Shown here one piece after another: positions 44,425-53,961 of a stretch of 63,662 nucleotides of DNA. The notes beneath the pieces were generated by a model that saw nothing but the letters and a program-made list of their open reading frames with translations, was not told the origin of the DNA and searched no databases. The first letter of the stretch is position 1; every line of letters starts with the position of its first letter. The stretch covers positions 1-63,662 of the forward strand of contig CAZPDP010000018.1 of NCBI GenBank assembly GCA_964585385.1. Direction: 5' to 3'. Source of the stretch: JAGXLC01 sp964585385. GTDB taxonomy: Bacteria; Bacteroidota; Bacteroidia; Bacteroidales; UBA12077. The position numbers were made by a program, and so were the translations under genes.

Positions 44425-47400
44425 TCACTTCTCCCCATGCTTCGGAAGGAACACCGGTTCGCCCAGGTCATCAACCTGTTTGTTGAACTCAGCTACTTTG
44501 ATATTCAGCAGGTTTTGCAAACCCCCTCTAATTATCGCCCACTTTTCATTCAGCTCTGCCAGCCTTTCCCGCGCTCCGCTGGTCGGAGGTATCGGTCCTC
44601 TTAAAGCTGCCGAGGGACTGTTCACATAATTGTAAAGGAATGCATACTGGCTTTTGAGCTTGGGTGGAAAGTTCAGCGGATCCTGGAAACTTTCATTTTT
44701 GGTCTGTAGAATTTGTTGCTCAATTTTAGTGAGGCTTTTGGTTATTGTATCAGCCATATTCTGTATCCCGGGTACTTTATGACCGGCTTCTTTCGCGTGG
44801 GATACTACAGAATTTACCTGTTCTCTCACAGAACGGATGGTTCGGATGGCATTGTAGATGCTGTTCAGCGAATCCCTGAGTTCGAGAGCGAGCTTTTGCT
44901 GTTCCCGGAAATCTTCCTGGGTAACCTCTTCGCAACGCGGATCTTTTCTGACTTCAAAGGTCCGGGTTTGACTATCGCCTCCTGCAACAGAGAGGCGTAC
45001 CTGGTAGGTCCCCGGCATGGCAAAAAGCCCGGCTATTCCGGCTGTCTCCCAGAGCATCATTTCGCCCACTGTTTTTACTCCTTTGGCAAACAGGTTCCAG
45101 TGGAAACGGGTATGGCCTTTTTTTACAGGCAGAACCGGCTCGCCGGCCTCTTCTGATTTGGCAGAATCACTGGTATAGGTTCGTATCACTTTCCCTTCAT
45201 TATTTAGAATTTCCAGGGTAACTGTTGTATCCGGTTTTTCTTTAAACATATAGTCGAAAGTGGCGCCTCCTTCCGGACCTTCCGGTTCGCGGTCTTCCGG
45301 GTTACCTCCTCTGGATATGCGAACCAGGTAAGCTGGCTCGGGATTATACAGGTGCATACCTGTCTTTTCTATCTGTTCGGAGACCTGTTGCAGAGGGGAT
45401 AGATCGTCCATTATCCAGAATGACCTTCCGTGGGTTGCCACAACGAGATCGTTGTCATGCACTTTCATATCGGGTATTCGGGTAACAGGCAGATTCTGCT
45501 GGAGAGACTGCCAGTCTGTGCCATCGTTAAAGGAGACGAACAGACCAAATTCGGTGCCGGCATAGAGCAGGCCTTCCCGTTTTTTATCTTCTCTCACAAC
45601 CCAGGTAGGTGAATCGCCGGGTATGCCATTGGCCCCATCTGTAATAAGTTTCCATGACTTGCCGTAATTGGTTGTTTTGTAGATGTAGGGTTTCCAGTCG
45701 TCAAGCCTGTATCGATGTACGGCAATATAGGCCTTGCCTTCCTGATGAGGCGAAACCTCAATATTCTGAACTGTGCCGTATTGAGGCAGATTTTTTGGGG
45801 TAACCTCAGACCAGGTCTCCCCTTTATCACGGGTTATCCAGACAAGTCCGTCATCAGTTCCTGCCCAAAGGATATCGGATGAATGAGGGCTTTCACTCAG
45901 CGCAAAAACCGTATTATAAACCTCTACGCCTGTATTGTCTTTTGTAATCGGTTCGCCTGCATAGTCCTGGTGGTCTTTGGTGTTTGTTGTCAGGTCGTTG
46001 CTGAAGCGGTTCCAGGTGAGGCCCAGGTCAGGTGAACGCCAGATACGCTGGGAAGCATTGTAAACCACATCCGGGTTGTGCTGAGAGACCAGGATAGGAG
46101 CATTCCACTGAAAGCGTTCCCGAAGATCCCTGGGGGCCATGCCAATTTGTAACTGGGGATAGACCATAACGTTCATGGACTGACCTGTACGTTCATTCCA
46201 CCGGGTGAGTAGACCTCCAAAGCATCCGCTGAAAACTATCCAGGGACGGTCCGGATGCAGGGAAATAGGTCCGGTTTCACAACCTCCCACAGATGTCCAG
46301 TTGCTTTTCGGGTGGATGGAACGTCCTGTCCGGGATGGAAGCCGAATCGTGGAATTGTCCTGCTGAGGACCATATACGTTGTATGGGAATTCATTGTCAA
46401 CCGTCACACTGTACATTTCGGCCGTGGGCTGGTTGTAGTAAGTTGACCAGCTTTCACCTCCGTCAATGCTCACCTGGGCTCCTCCGTCGTTGCCTACCAC
46501 CATATGGTCCGGGTCGTTTGGATTGATCCACAAGGCGTGTACATCACCGTGAGGGACGCCGTATTGTTTAAAAGTTTTGCCTCCGTCAACTGATTTGTAA
46601 AAACGGGCGTTTAGTGAATAAACCGTATTCTCATCCTGCGGATCGGCGTGGATGTGGATATAATACCAGGCTCGTTGCAGGTGTTCTCGTTCTTTATTGA
46701 CTTGTTTCCACGTTTCTCCGTGATCATCCGAGCGATAAAGGCCACCTTTGGGATTGGGCGCTTCAATCAGAGCCCATACACGGCTGGGTTTGGCTGGCGA
46801 TACATCAATGGATACTTTCCCAATTAGGCCTTTTGGTAATCCTTTTTCAAGCTTTTTCCAGTTATCGCCACCATCAGTGGATTTGTAGATTCCGCCTTCT
46901 TTTGAACCGCTGATCATGGTCCAGGGCTTGCGTTCGGCAGTCCATAGTCCGGCATATATTTCCCTGGGGTTTTCCGGGTTCACTGTAACATCAACCACGC
47001 CTGTTTTTTCAGAAATATAGAGAATTTTCTCCCAGGTTTTTCCGCCATCTTTTGTACGGAATACACCCCGCATCTTGTTGGGACCAAACGGATGACCCAC
47101 AGCAGCCACATAGGCCACATCAGGATTCTCCGGGTGAATGACCAGTTCTCCGATAAGACCGGCGTCTTTCAGTCCCATAAAAGACCAGGTTTTACCCGCA
47201 TCGGTTGATTTGTAAACACCCCGGCCGGTTTGTATATTGCCACGCATACAGGCCGAACCGGTTCCCACGTAAATTACGTTGGGATCGGAATCCGCCACAT
47301 CAATAGCTCCGATGGAGGAAACATTGAAAAAACCATCCGAAATGTTGGTCCAGTCTTCACCGTTGTTGGTAGTCTTCCAGACACCACCGCCCGTGGCTCC

Positions 47401-47643
47401 CATATAAAAAGTAGCCGGTTTCCCGGGAACACCCGTAACAGCCGTAGACCGCCCGCCGCGGTAAGGACCTATCATGCGGTATTTGAGTGCACTGAACTGA
47501 GAAGGATTGATAACAACATTATTTTCTCCCTCACTGCCGGATAGAAATGAACCAGCGCTGTTTTCAGCATTTGCCAAAAAACTGGAAGAAAAAAACAGTG
47601 AAAACAGGGGAAGCAGGATAAAAGATAAGACAGTTGATTTCAT
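44425..47643 (-). CDS. Large exported BNR/Asp-box repeat protein (sortilin/VPS10-like propeller)
   Basis: A 1072-residue protein with an N-terminal signal peptide and at least ten Asp-box motifs, e.g. STDAGKTW, TKDGGKTW, STDGGDNW, SDDHGETW, SVDGGKTF, SIDGGESW, TRDKGETW and TTNYGKSW. They predict one or two large beta-propellers covering about residues 50-740. The C-terminal third contains a beta-sandwich (LYNPEPAYLVRISRGGNPEDREPEG) and a helical stretch. The family is often annotated as glycosyl hydrolase, but no hydrolase residues are evident, so I treat the activity as unknown. The start has a clear GGAGG ribosome binding site (minus strand, around 47651-47655), uncommon in this window. Confidence 0.9.
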   Translation of the reverse strand: MKSTVLSFILLPLFSLFFSSSFLANAENSAGSFLSGSEGENNVVINPSQFSALKYRMIGPYRGGRSTAVTGVPGKPATFYMGATGGGVWKTTNNGEDWTNISDGFFNVSSIGAIDVADSDPNVIYVGTGSACMRGNIQTGRGVYKSTDAGKTWSFMGLKDAGLIGELVIHPENPDVAYVAAVGHPFGPNKMRGVFRTKDGGKTWEKILYISEKTGVVDVTVNPENPREIYAGLWTAERKPWTMISGSKEGGIYKSTDGGDNWKKLEKGLPKGLIGKVSIDVSPAKPSRVWALIEAPNPKGGLYRSDDHGETWKQVNKEREHLQRAWYYIHIHADPQDENTVYSLNARFYKSVDGGKTFKQYGVPHGDVHALWINPNDPDHMVVGNDGGAQVSIDGGESWSTYYNQPTAEMYSVTVDNEFPYNVYGPQQDNSTIRLPSRTGRSIHPKSNWTSVGGCETGPISLHPDRPWIVFSGCFGGLLTRWNERTGQSMNVMVYPQLQIGMAPRDLRERFQWNAPILVSQHNPDVVYNASQRIWRSPDLGLTWNRFSNDLTTNTKDHQDYAGEPITKDNTGVEVYNTVFALSESPHSSDILWAGTDDGLVWITRDKGETWSEVTPKNLPQYGTVQNIEVSPHQEGKAYIAVHRYRLDDWKPYIYKTTNYGKSWKLITDGANGIPGDSPTWVVREDKKREGLLYAGTEFGLFVSFNDGTDWQSLQQNLPVTRIPDMKVHDNDLVVATHGRSFWIMDDLSPLQQVSEQIEKTGMHLYNPEPAYLVRISRGGNPEDREPEGPEGGATFDYMFKEKPDTTVTLEILNNEGKVIRTYTSDSAKSEEAGEPVLPVKKGHTRFHWNLFAKGVKTVGEMMLWETAGIAGLFAMPGTYQVRLSVAGGDSQTRTFEVRKDPRCEEVTQEDFREQQKLALELRDSLNSIYNAIRTIRSVREQVNSVVSHAKEAGHKVPGIQNMADTITKSLTKIEQQILQTKNESFQDPLNFPPKLKSQYAFLYNYVNSPSAALRGPIPPTSGARERLAELNEKWAIIRGGLQNLLNIKVAEFNKQVDDLGEPVFLPKHGEK

Positions 47644-47830
47644 AATTAACCTCCGGTATGATTGTTGGTTTTAGGGTTTGATTAATATAATAATGTTTAG
47701 ACGATTTTAAATGCCCAACGTTTAGGTAAAGGTAGGAATAATTGAGAATTTAGAGTTAAATGAGGAATTATGAATTAAAAATTGGGACAACAAATTGCTA
47801 GCCGATTCATGCCTTATTGTTCCGAATTTT

Positions 47831-47871
47831 TAACCACCAGGACACGAAGAAACTAAAAAACATAAAGAATG
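47831..47871. repeat. Partial copy of the 'CACGAAG' repeat in the gap before the histidine kinase
   Basis: The segment AACCACCAGGACACGAAGAAAC echoes the arm of the palindrome at 40838-40871. The surrounding gap 47644-48074 also has a degenerate GAATTATGAATTAAA stretch near 47762. No confident gene lies there. Confidence 0.5.
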
Positions 47872-48074
47872 GAGACATTGAATGTTTACCTTTTCTGAAT
47901 GGTTTTCCCTTCACAAAAATGAGACTCATTTTCTTTTAAAAAAAAATTTCAAAATCAAGCCTTATTTGCAACCAATAATAAAGAAATATATTCATAGAGA
48001 GTATACTACGGGTATTTTAACAAACGTAAAGAAGGCTGAACATATAATCAGCTTAAATGGTTTAGGAGGATATT

Positions 48075-50204
48075 ATGGATAATTATTTGAAAAAGGAATT
48101 TTACGAACTGGTTAAAGATTACGAGTCTGTTTTTGATTTTATCCAGGACGCAGCGCCAGATGGGATTTGGTACTGGAACTTAGAGAATTCGGAGGAAGTT
48201 TGGTTTAACAATCGTTTTTGTAAGACGATGGGATATGTCCCCGGCAGTCTCAGTATGGATATGAAAACCCTTTATGGGCACATGCATGCGGAGGATATAC
48301 AAAAATTATCAGACTGGATTGCATCAAACAGTGAAACAACAGAAGCAGTGTCCGGAGAGCCTCTTCGATTTCGCCATAAGAGCGGCAACCAGGTTTTAAT
48401 GAGCTGCCGGGTTAAAAGCGTTTCAGACCATACGGGAAAGAAGAAAAGATTATTGATTGCTTTCCAGCAAATAAAGAAAAAGGAACATGCCAAACGAGTG
48501 CTGAAAGTCTATAACAAATGGCTGGGACATTTGCTGAACGGCACCAGTGATATCCTGGTAGAACTTACAGCAGATGGAACCCAGAAGTACATTAGCCCGG
48601 TAGTTACCAGATATACCGGGTATGAACCTTACGAACTAAAACGACCTTTTTCAGAAGTTATTCACCCTGATGATGTGGACAGAATACAGGCCCGCTGGAA
48701 GCAGGTACTGGCCGAACCGGAGCGAATCCACAGGGACACTTACAGACACATTCACAAAACAAAAGGTTATGTATGGATGGAGGCGACTCTTCAGAGTTTT
48801 CTGAATTATGCGGGGATAGGCAGTGTTATCTGTTCTGTCAGGGAAATCAGTGAACAAAAACAGGCTGAGGAGTTTAACCAGCAGAGCAAAAGGCAGTATA
48901 AAACTCTGAGCGGAGCCGCAACTGATATGCTCGCCCTGAATAAGCTAAAGGATATATATTCTTACATTACCCGGACATTGAATGAGCAGTACCCACAGAC
49001 AGTCTGTCTTTTTGCAACCGTGGACCAGGAAAATGCTTCTGTAAAATTCACCCATGCTGAAGGTATGGACAATGCCTGCAGGGATAATATCATCGATAAA
49101 GGTACCTGTAATATCATAGGAAAAGATTTCAATTTGCCCGAATCGATCCACATGCACTATAAATCGGGCCGGCTCACAAAATTTGACGGGGGACTGGCCC
49201 GTTTTGCAGGATATGCCTTTACACCCTCCGAAGCAAGAAAGATAGAAAAGTTACTCCAAATCAACAACATATACTACATTGGAATCAGCAAGGATGAAAA
49301 GCTTTATGCCGTATTGATGATGTTTACCCTGAACAACACAGAGCTTTTCAATCCATCCTATATAGAATCTTTTGCCAGACAGGCGGGTATCATTATTGAG
49401 CGTAAATTAATGGAACAAAAATTGAGGGAAAGCGAGAATCAGTTGAATGAAGCCATCGTCACCAAGGATAAGTTTCTATCCATCATCGCTCACGACCTGA
49501 AAAATCCGTTCAATCTCCTGCTGGGCTTTAGTGAAATGAACCTGGAATATATCAACCAGGGAAACTTTGAAAGACTACCGGAAATTGCCCGCTATATGAG
49601 AGACAGCGCCCTCGATGGATATGAGCTGCTGAACAATCTGCTGGACTGGTCAGGTGCACAGAATGGGAATATAAAATTCAGACCCGGTTATCAAAATCTT
49701 CTTGAGCGGGTGCGGAAAGCCACTTCTATGTTAACTGGTATTGCTCTTCAAAAAAAGATAGCTATTGAAAAGGATTTCCCGGCGGACCTATCCTTTTATG
49801 CCGACGGGGATATGTTCGATACGATTCTCCGGAACCTGGTTTCCAATGCTTTAAAATATACACCTAAAGGAGGAGTCATTCATATTTCGGGGGAGAATAC
49901 AGAAGATGGAGTCATCGTGAAAGTTAGGGACAATGGAGTAGGGATTAGTCCGGAAAACACAGAAAAACTGTTCTCCATGAAAGAAAATGTCACTACAAAA
50001 GGGACAAACGGAGAAACAGGCACCGGACTGGGTTTGTTGCTTTGTAAAGAATTTGTGGAAAGACACAATGGAGAAATAGGAATTGAAAGCGAATCCGGAG
50101 AGGGAACCACCATCTGGTTTACTTTGCCCAACAATCAGGCCTCCCCCAAAAAAACCCTTGATGAAAAAGAGATTGAATGGGTTAAGAAGTCTTTGTTTAG
50201 ATAA
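48075..50204 (+). CDS. PAS/GAF sensor histidine kinase
   Basis: A 709-residue soluble kinase with no membrane helix. Two PAS domains span about residues 17-135 (DGIWYWNLENSEEVWFNNRFCKTMGY) and 145-265 (ISPVVTRYTGYEPYEL, then RHIHKTKGYVWMEATLQSF), followed by a GAF-like region at about 285-440. The HisKA site is FLSIIAHDLKNPFN with the phospho-acceptor H473. The HATPase domain has the N box NLVSNALKYTPKGG, the G1 box VRDNGVGISPEN and the G2 box GTGLGLLLCKEFVERHNG. An AGGAGG ribosome binding site precedes the ATG. No response regulator gene is adjacent, so it is an orphan kinase probably sensing a cytoplasmic signal. Confidence 0.95.
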   Translation: MDNYLKKEFYELVKDYESVFDFIQDAAPDGIWYWNLENSEEVWFNNRFCKTMGYVPGSLSMDMKTLYGHMHAEDIQKLSDWIASNSETTEAVSGEPLRFRHKSGNQVLMSCRVKSVSDHTGKKKRLLIAFQQIKKKEHAKRVLKVYNKWLGHLLNGTSDILVELTADGTQKYISPVVTRYTGYEPYELKRPFSEVIHPDDVDRIQARWKQVLAEPERIHRDTYRHIHKTKGYVWMEATLQSFLNYAGIGSVICSVREISEQKQAEEFNQQSKRQYKTLSGAATDMLALNKLKDIYSYITRTLNEQYPQTVCLFATVDQENASVKFTHAEGMDNACRDNIIDKGTCNIIGKDFNLPESIHMHYKSGRLTKFDGGLARFAGYAFTPSEARKIEKLLQINNIYYIGISKDEKLYAVLMMFTLNNTELFNPSYIESFARQAGIIIERKLMEQKLRESENQLNEAIVTKDKFLSIIAHDLKNPFNLLLGFSEMNLEYINQGNFERLPEIARYMRDSALDGYELLNNLLDWSGAQNGNIKFRPGYQNLLERVRKATSMLTGIALQKKIAIEKDFPADLSFYADGDMFDTILRNLVSNALKYTPKGGVIHISGENTEDGVIVKVRDNGVGISPENTEKLFSMKENVTTKGTNGETGTGLGLLLCKEFVERHNGEIGIESESGEGTTIWFTLPNNQASPKKTLDEKEIEWVKKSLFR

Positions 50205-50294
50205 GTGTGGCTTGAGCTGTGAGAGGGTGAGAGACTGTGTGAGGGAGTGATGAGTTCCCCCTACGCTAAAGCTTCGGGGGATGAGTGGTGAGTC

Positions 50295-50445
50295 CTCCTT
50301 CGCTGAAGCTGCGGAGGATGAAAAAGGTAAAAAAGTAGAGTCACGATTTATCGTGACTTCTATCGTGACGAAACGATGAGATAAATCCAGTAAAAAATTA
50401 TACCACAGCACATAAAAGCAGCCAGGGATTTATCGCGTAGCGATT
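50295..50445. repeat. REP-like composite element, copy 1 (upstream of desaturase)
   Basis: Contains, in order, the hairpin CTCCTTCGC-loop-GCGGAGGA from 50295, the perfect stem GTCACGA/TCGTGAC at about 50340-50357, and a 39-nt block 50396-50434 (AATTATACCACAGC ... GGGATTTATC) ending in the hairpin ATCGC/GCGAT. Copy 2 at 52036-52173 has the same parts in the same order; the 39-nt block is identical in both. Another small hairpin (ACGCTAAAGCTTCGGGGG) precedes it near 50261. Confidence 0.85.
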
Positions 50446-50551
50446 AAAGTAGCAGCATTAAAAAGTTACGCCACATCCATTACCCGAAGGGGTTAAACTA
50501 AGTTAATTCGTTAGATTAATAAAAACCCTAAAAGGGCGACATGTATTGAGA

Positions 50552-50646
50552 TGGTAAACCACAGAGCCCACAGAGAAACCCCCGGAGTACCACAGAGAAC
50601 CTCCTCTGAGACCCTTTGAGCTTTTTCCTTTGTTATCCGGGGTTAA
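50552..50646. repeat. Diverged CACAGAG-family repeat
   Basis: GGTAAACCACAGAGCCCACAGAG begins a decamer-phased block, and the far end is an imperfect inverse (TTATCCGGGGTTAAAA). It is preceded by ACCCTAAAAGGGCGAC at about 50526, which recurs before the repeat at 53858. The gap 50205-50874 holds this, the REP-like element and the desaturase promoter. Confidence 0.65.
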
Positions 50647-50800
50647 AAAATTTGCAATCTTGGTTTCTTAGTGTTTTTGGGGCAAATATTAAAAACCAGG
50701 CAACACTAAGAGCATGAGTTAAAGCGTGCAGATAAAAAATTAATTAACATTCGCGAATTCAGGCCCCTTTCGAATGATTGCCAAATCTTCCTAATCTTGA

Positions 50801-50831
50801 TTGCAAAAGAATCAAATGTACCATACCTTTG
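50801..50831 (+). promoter_or_regulatory. Promoter of the desaturase gene
   Basis: TTG at 50801-50803, a 20-bp spacer, then TACCTTTG at 50824-50831: both Bacteroidota elements at proper spacing. A strong AGGGAGGAG ribosome binding site lies just before the ATG at 50875. Confidence 0.75.
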
Positions 50832-50874
50832 TAATAAAGAGAATTAAAAAATCTATTGAAAGGGAGGAGCGGTT

Positions 50875-51981
50875 ATGGTTTCAGAATACGTACAGTTTCC
50901 GGCGGACAACAAGATTGATTTCATGCGCGAGCTGAGAAAAAAGGTGGATGAGTATTTTGAACAGACTCATCGCTCAAAAAATGCCAATGCTTCGATGATA
51001 ATCAAGACAGTATTCATGCTGGCTTTATACCTGGGTCCGTATGTCCTCATGATTACCGGGGTCGTCTCTTCCACACCGCTCATTTTTGTGTGCTGGGTTC
51101 TAATGGGTTTTGGACTGGCCGGTATGGGGATGAATGTGATGCACGATGCTAATCATGGCAGTTATTCCAAAAACCAACGTGTGAATAGAATTCTCGGAAG
51201 CACTTTGTATTTACTCGGGGGTTTACCGGCAAACTGGCGCATTCAACACAACGCCATTCACCATGCCTATACGAATATCAACGGGTTTGATGACGATATC
51301 AATCCTACACCCATACTGCGGTTCTCTCCCCACAAAAAGTTACGTAAACATCATAAATATCAATTTTTATACGGATGGTTCCTGTATGGTCTTATGACCG
51401 TTTTGTGGATTACCAGTAAAGATTTTATGCAGTTGTTCAATTACCGGAAAAGAGGAGTATTGAAGAAGGAAAATAAATCATTCAAACTTCTGTTTGCAGA
51501 ACTGGTATTTTCGAAAATATTATATTATGCAGTTTTCCTGGTAGCCCCTCTGCTAATTCTACCCATACCCTGGTATCTAACCCTGGTTTTCTTTTTCATC
51601 ATGCATTTCATTGCCGGGTTTTTATTGGCTGTTATTTTTCAAACCGCTCATATTATGCCGGAATGTGATTATCCCCTGCCCGATGAAAACGGAATGATGA
51701 AAAACAATTGGATGGCCCATCAATTATCGGTTACTTCCGATTACGCACCCAAAAATAAATGGGTTACCTGGTTTGCCGGGGGATTGAATTACCATGCGAT
51801 ACATCATTTATTCCCCAACATTTGCCACATACACTACAAAAACCTCTCTTCCATAGTGAAGGAGGTAACAGAGAAACATGGGGTAACCTACCGGGTAGAA
51901 CCCACCTTCTTTAAAGCCCTTGACAAGCACGCACGGATGCTTAAATTGCTGGGAAGTCCCGGGAGGGGAGTCGAGAATTGA
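50875..51981 (+). CDS. Membrane fatty acid desaturase (acyl-CoA/acyl-lipid type)
   Basis: Di-iron membrane desaturase that introduces a cis double bond into acyl chains. The three histidine boxes are HDANHGS, HNAIHHAY and NYHAIHHLFP, with further histidines in QTAHIMPE. Hydrophobic spans lie between them. The length of 368 residues fits the linoleoyl-CoA-desaturase-like group, here without a fused cytochrome b5 domain, so an external ferredoxin or reductase is needed. It has a good promoter and a strong ribosome binding site, and is flanked by two REP-like elements. Regiospecificity cannot be read off. Confidence 0.93.
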   Translation: MVSEYVQFPADNKIDFMRELRKKVDEYFEQTHRSKNANASMIIKTVFMLALYLGPYVLMITGVVSSTPLIFVCWVLMGFGLAGMGMNVMHDANHGSYSKNQRVNRILGSTLYLLGGLPANWRIQHNAIHHAYTNINGFDDDINPTPILRFSPHKKLRKHHKYQFLYGWFLYGLMTVLWITSKDFMQLFNYRKRGVLKKENKSFKLLFAELVFSKILYYAVFLVAPLLILPIPWYLTLVFFFIMHFIAGFLLAVIFQTAHIMPECDYPLPDENGMMKNNWMAHQLSVTSDYAPKNKWVTWFAGGLNYHAIHHLFPNICHIHYKNLSSIVKEVTEKHGVTYRVEPTFFKALDKHARMLKLLGSPGRGVEN

Positions 51982-52035
51982 GTTCTTTAAGATGAGTTGC
52001 TGCAGTGGCAGTTGGAAAGCAGAGAGTAAGAAGTA

Positions 52036-52173
52036 CTCCTTCGCTGAAGCTGCGGAGGATGAAAAAGTAGGAAGCATTAGAGTCACGATTTATCGTGACT
52101 AAAAATGAAATGATTACAGAAGAAGAATTATACCACAGCACATAAAAGCAGCCAGGGATTTATCTCGGAACGA
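52036..52173. repeat. REP-like composite element, copy 2 (downstream of desaturase)
   Basis: Starts with the same CTCCTTCGC hairpin, then GTCACGATTTATCGTGAC at 52082-52099, and the 39-nt block 52126-52164 identical to copy 1. The terminal hairpin is decayed (ATCTCGGAACGAT instead of ATCGCGTAGCGAT). Confidence 0.85.
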
Positions 52174-52212
52174 TTAAGTATTGTAGAAAAACGTCTCATG
52201 CCGATATAAATG

Positions 52213-52304
52213 GCAAACCGGAGCGTACAGAGAGTCCGCAGAGAACCTCCTCTGTGGCCCTCTGTGATTTCTCTTAGTTCTCTGTGGTAAAATATTCCAT
52301 TGAC
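52213..52304. repeat. Diverged CACAGAG-family repeat with shared tail
   Basis: GCAAACCGGAGCGTACAGAG opens the block and TTCTCTGTGGTAAAATATTCC closes it. The tail TAAAATATTCCATTGAC is nearly that found after the copy at 42794-42851 (TAAAATATTCCATGGAC). Confidence 0.7.
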
Positions 52305-52311
52305 CTACCAA

Positions 52312-52327
52312 ATGATAAATTTATCAT
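52312..52327. other. 16-nt perfect palindrome
   Basis: ATGATAAATTTATCAT reads the same on both strands. It lies about 140 nt before the aldo/keto reductase start and could be an operator, but it also resembles the TCGTGA/TTTATC pieces of the REP-like elements nearby. Confidence 0.4.
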
Positions 52328-52466
52328 GACTTAAAACCTTTCGTTTTTTATCGGCTTCTATTTCATTTTTTATTGTTCAATTGCTTGTAATACAGATTGA
52401 TTTTATGGTTGAAATTGAGTATTTTAACCCTGTAAATTGGCGAAAAAAAATAAACGGAATATACCT

Positions 52467-53699
52467 ATGAAAGACAAAAACTCTATTGAAAGAAGAAACT
52501 TTTTAAAGTTGTCATTGACTGCTGCTATAGGGGGCATGGCAGGTAAATTGTTCGGCAACAACTGGAACGGAAGTCCGGCCCCGGTAATTAACGCTGTAGC
52601 CTCGAAAATGGGAAAGTTTCCCCGCAGGAAACTCGGGTACAGCCAAAGAGAAATCTCTGTAATTATAGGAGCCGGGGACATGCCAGCCAACCTGGTTGAA
52701 GCAGGTATTCAATGCGGAATGAACTACTGGCATAAGGCTAACCGTTGGATGACCTCCGGCGCTCCGGATAGTATTAAGAAAAACAGGGACGCTCATTACT
52801 GCCAGGTAACCGTCGACCGGGTGGGAGGCAGCCATTATACAGGGCACTTCGACGAAGAGGAGCATTACCGCTATGTGAAAGAGGCAATTGAAAAAACGGG
52901 GGTGAGATATTTTGATGACATGCAGCTCCATTACGGGTATCATAATGCAGAAGAGGTGAAAAAGGAACGGGGCTTTATCCGTGCCTTTGAAAGGTTGAAA
53001 AAGGAGGGCCTTGTCAAACACTTGTGCCTCTCCCAGCATAGTTATGAAGGTAGCTCAAGGCTTGAAAACGGGGAGAGCGCTGCAAAAGTGCTTAAAGCTG
53101 TTGTGGATGACGGTCTTTACGAACATGCCCAGTTTATGTATTCCTATCCCGGTGACCCGGAGATGGATGAGTTTATGGAATATGCACGGAAAAAGAAATT
53201 CGGCACCATTGCCATGAAAACGGCACGGGGCATCGGTCGAATGAAAAGCGATGAAGAATTTATGGACAAACTGCCAGTCGGCACCTCCCCTTATAATGCT
53301 ATGGCCCGTTGGCTCACTACCGAAACCCTGCTCGATGCTGCTGTTATACGGGTCAGAAATATGGATGAATTTGAGGAGACTTATTCAGGTGCTGGCAAAA
53401 AGTTGCGTGCAGAAGACCTGCAGGCCATGGCTATCATGACTGATGAGGCGGACAGAACAGCCTGCCGGATGTGCGGGAAATGTCAGCCCGGCTGTCCTCA
53501 ACAGATACCGATTTCTGATATCCTGCGGTTCGAAAGATACGCAATGGACGACAACGACTGGAACAAGGCACAAAAACTGTATGCCTCTCTGCCGGTCAAG
53601 GGGAATTCTTGCATCAGTTGTGAAAATTGTACTGAAGCCTGTCCATTGAACCTACGAATCCCCGAAAAAATTTCACGGGTACATGCGATGCTGGGGTGA
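52467..53699 (+). CDS. Tat-exported aldo/keto reductase with two C-terminal 4Fe-4S motifs
   Basis: A twin-arginine signal (ERRNFLKLSLTAAIGGMAG) precedes an aldo/keto reductase barrel, with RYFDDMQLHYGY, GLVKHLCLSQHSYE and GTIAMKTARGIG segments. The C-terminus carries two cysteine clusters, CRMCGKCQPGCPQ and CISCENCTEACPL, each fit for a 4Fe-4S centre. The frame is open from a TTG at 52437, but ATG 52467 starts right at a normal Tat signal, giving 410 residues. The usual NAD(P)H-catalytic residues are hard to assign by eye, so it may be an electron-transfer oxidoreductase in the periplasm. Substrate unknown. Confidence 0.88.
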   Translation: MKDKNSIERRNFLKLSLTAAIGGMAGKLFGNNWNGSPAPVINAVASKMGKFPRRKLGYSQREISVIIGAGDMPANLVEAGIQCGMNYWHKANRWMTSGAPDSIKKNRDAHYCQVTVDRVGGSHYTGHFDEEEHYRYVKEAIEKTGVRYFDDMQLHYGYHNAEEVKKERGFIRAFERLKKEGLVKHLCLSQHSYEGSSRLENGESAAKVLKAVVDDGLYEHAQFMYSYPGDPEMDEFMEYARKKKFGTIAMKTARGIGRMKSDEEFMDKLPVGTSPYNAMARWLTTETLLDAAVIRVRNMDEFEETYSGAGKKLRAEDLQAMAIMTDEADRTACRMCGKCQPGCPQQIPISDILRFERYAMDDNDWNKAQKLYASLPVKGNSCISCENCTEACPLNLRIPEKISRVHAMLG

Positions 53700-53826
53700 T
53701 GGTTGAGAATGAAGAATTAAGGATGAGGAATTGTGGAGGAGTACTTTGAAAGTTAGCATTGAGAAAGAGAGAGTGGGTGAGATTGAGAGACTAAGGTATT
53801 AAGGAACGAATTGATAACCCAGCCCA

Positions 53827-53909
53827 ACCCCTGAAAGGGCGAGAGATACTTGATATGGTCAACCACAGAGTGTTTCCTCCCCGGCCCTCTGTGGTTAATA
53901 TTTCCGGGT
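53827..53909. repeat. Short CACAGAG-family palindrome with leader
   Basis: AACCACAGAG at 53861-53870 is perfectly inverted as CTCTGTGGTT at 53887-53896 with a 16-nt loop. It is preceded by ACCCCTGAAAGGGCGAG, like the leader of the copy at 50552. The gap 53700-53961 has no supported gene. Confidence 0.75.
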
Positions 53910-53961
53910 GTTTTGCCAGTATAGAATCCGATGGTATGCTTAAAAGGGAAAAGGTTACCAA

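Noticed and set aside
44713..45156. Plus-strand frame of 147 codons opposite the BNR-repeat gene
   Set aside because: Antisense to a continuous, motif-rich coding sequence; no family resemblance.
47882..48082. Open frame of 66 codons before the histidine kinase, with a GGAGA before its ATG
   Set aside because: No recognisable motif; its end covers the kinase's AGGAGG ribosome binding site and overlaps its start. A leader peptide is possible but unsupported.
51808..52086. Minus-strand frame of 92 codons over the desaturase end and the REP-like element
   Set aside because: Half is antisense to the desaturase and half is repeat sequence; similar spurious frames occur at the other repeat copy (49851-50411).
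52512..53039. Minus-strand frame of 175 codons opposite the aldo/keto reductase
   Set aside because: Antisense to a gene with clear domain motifs; no protein family seen in it.
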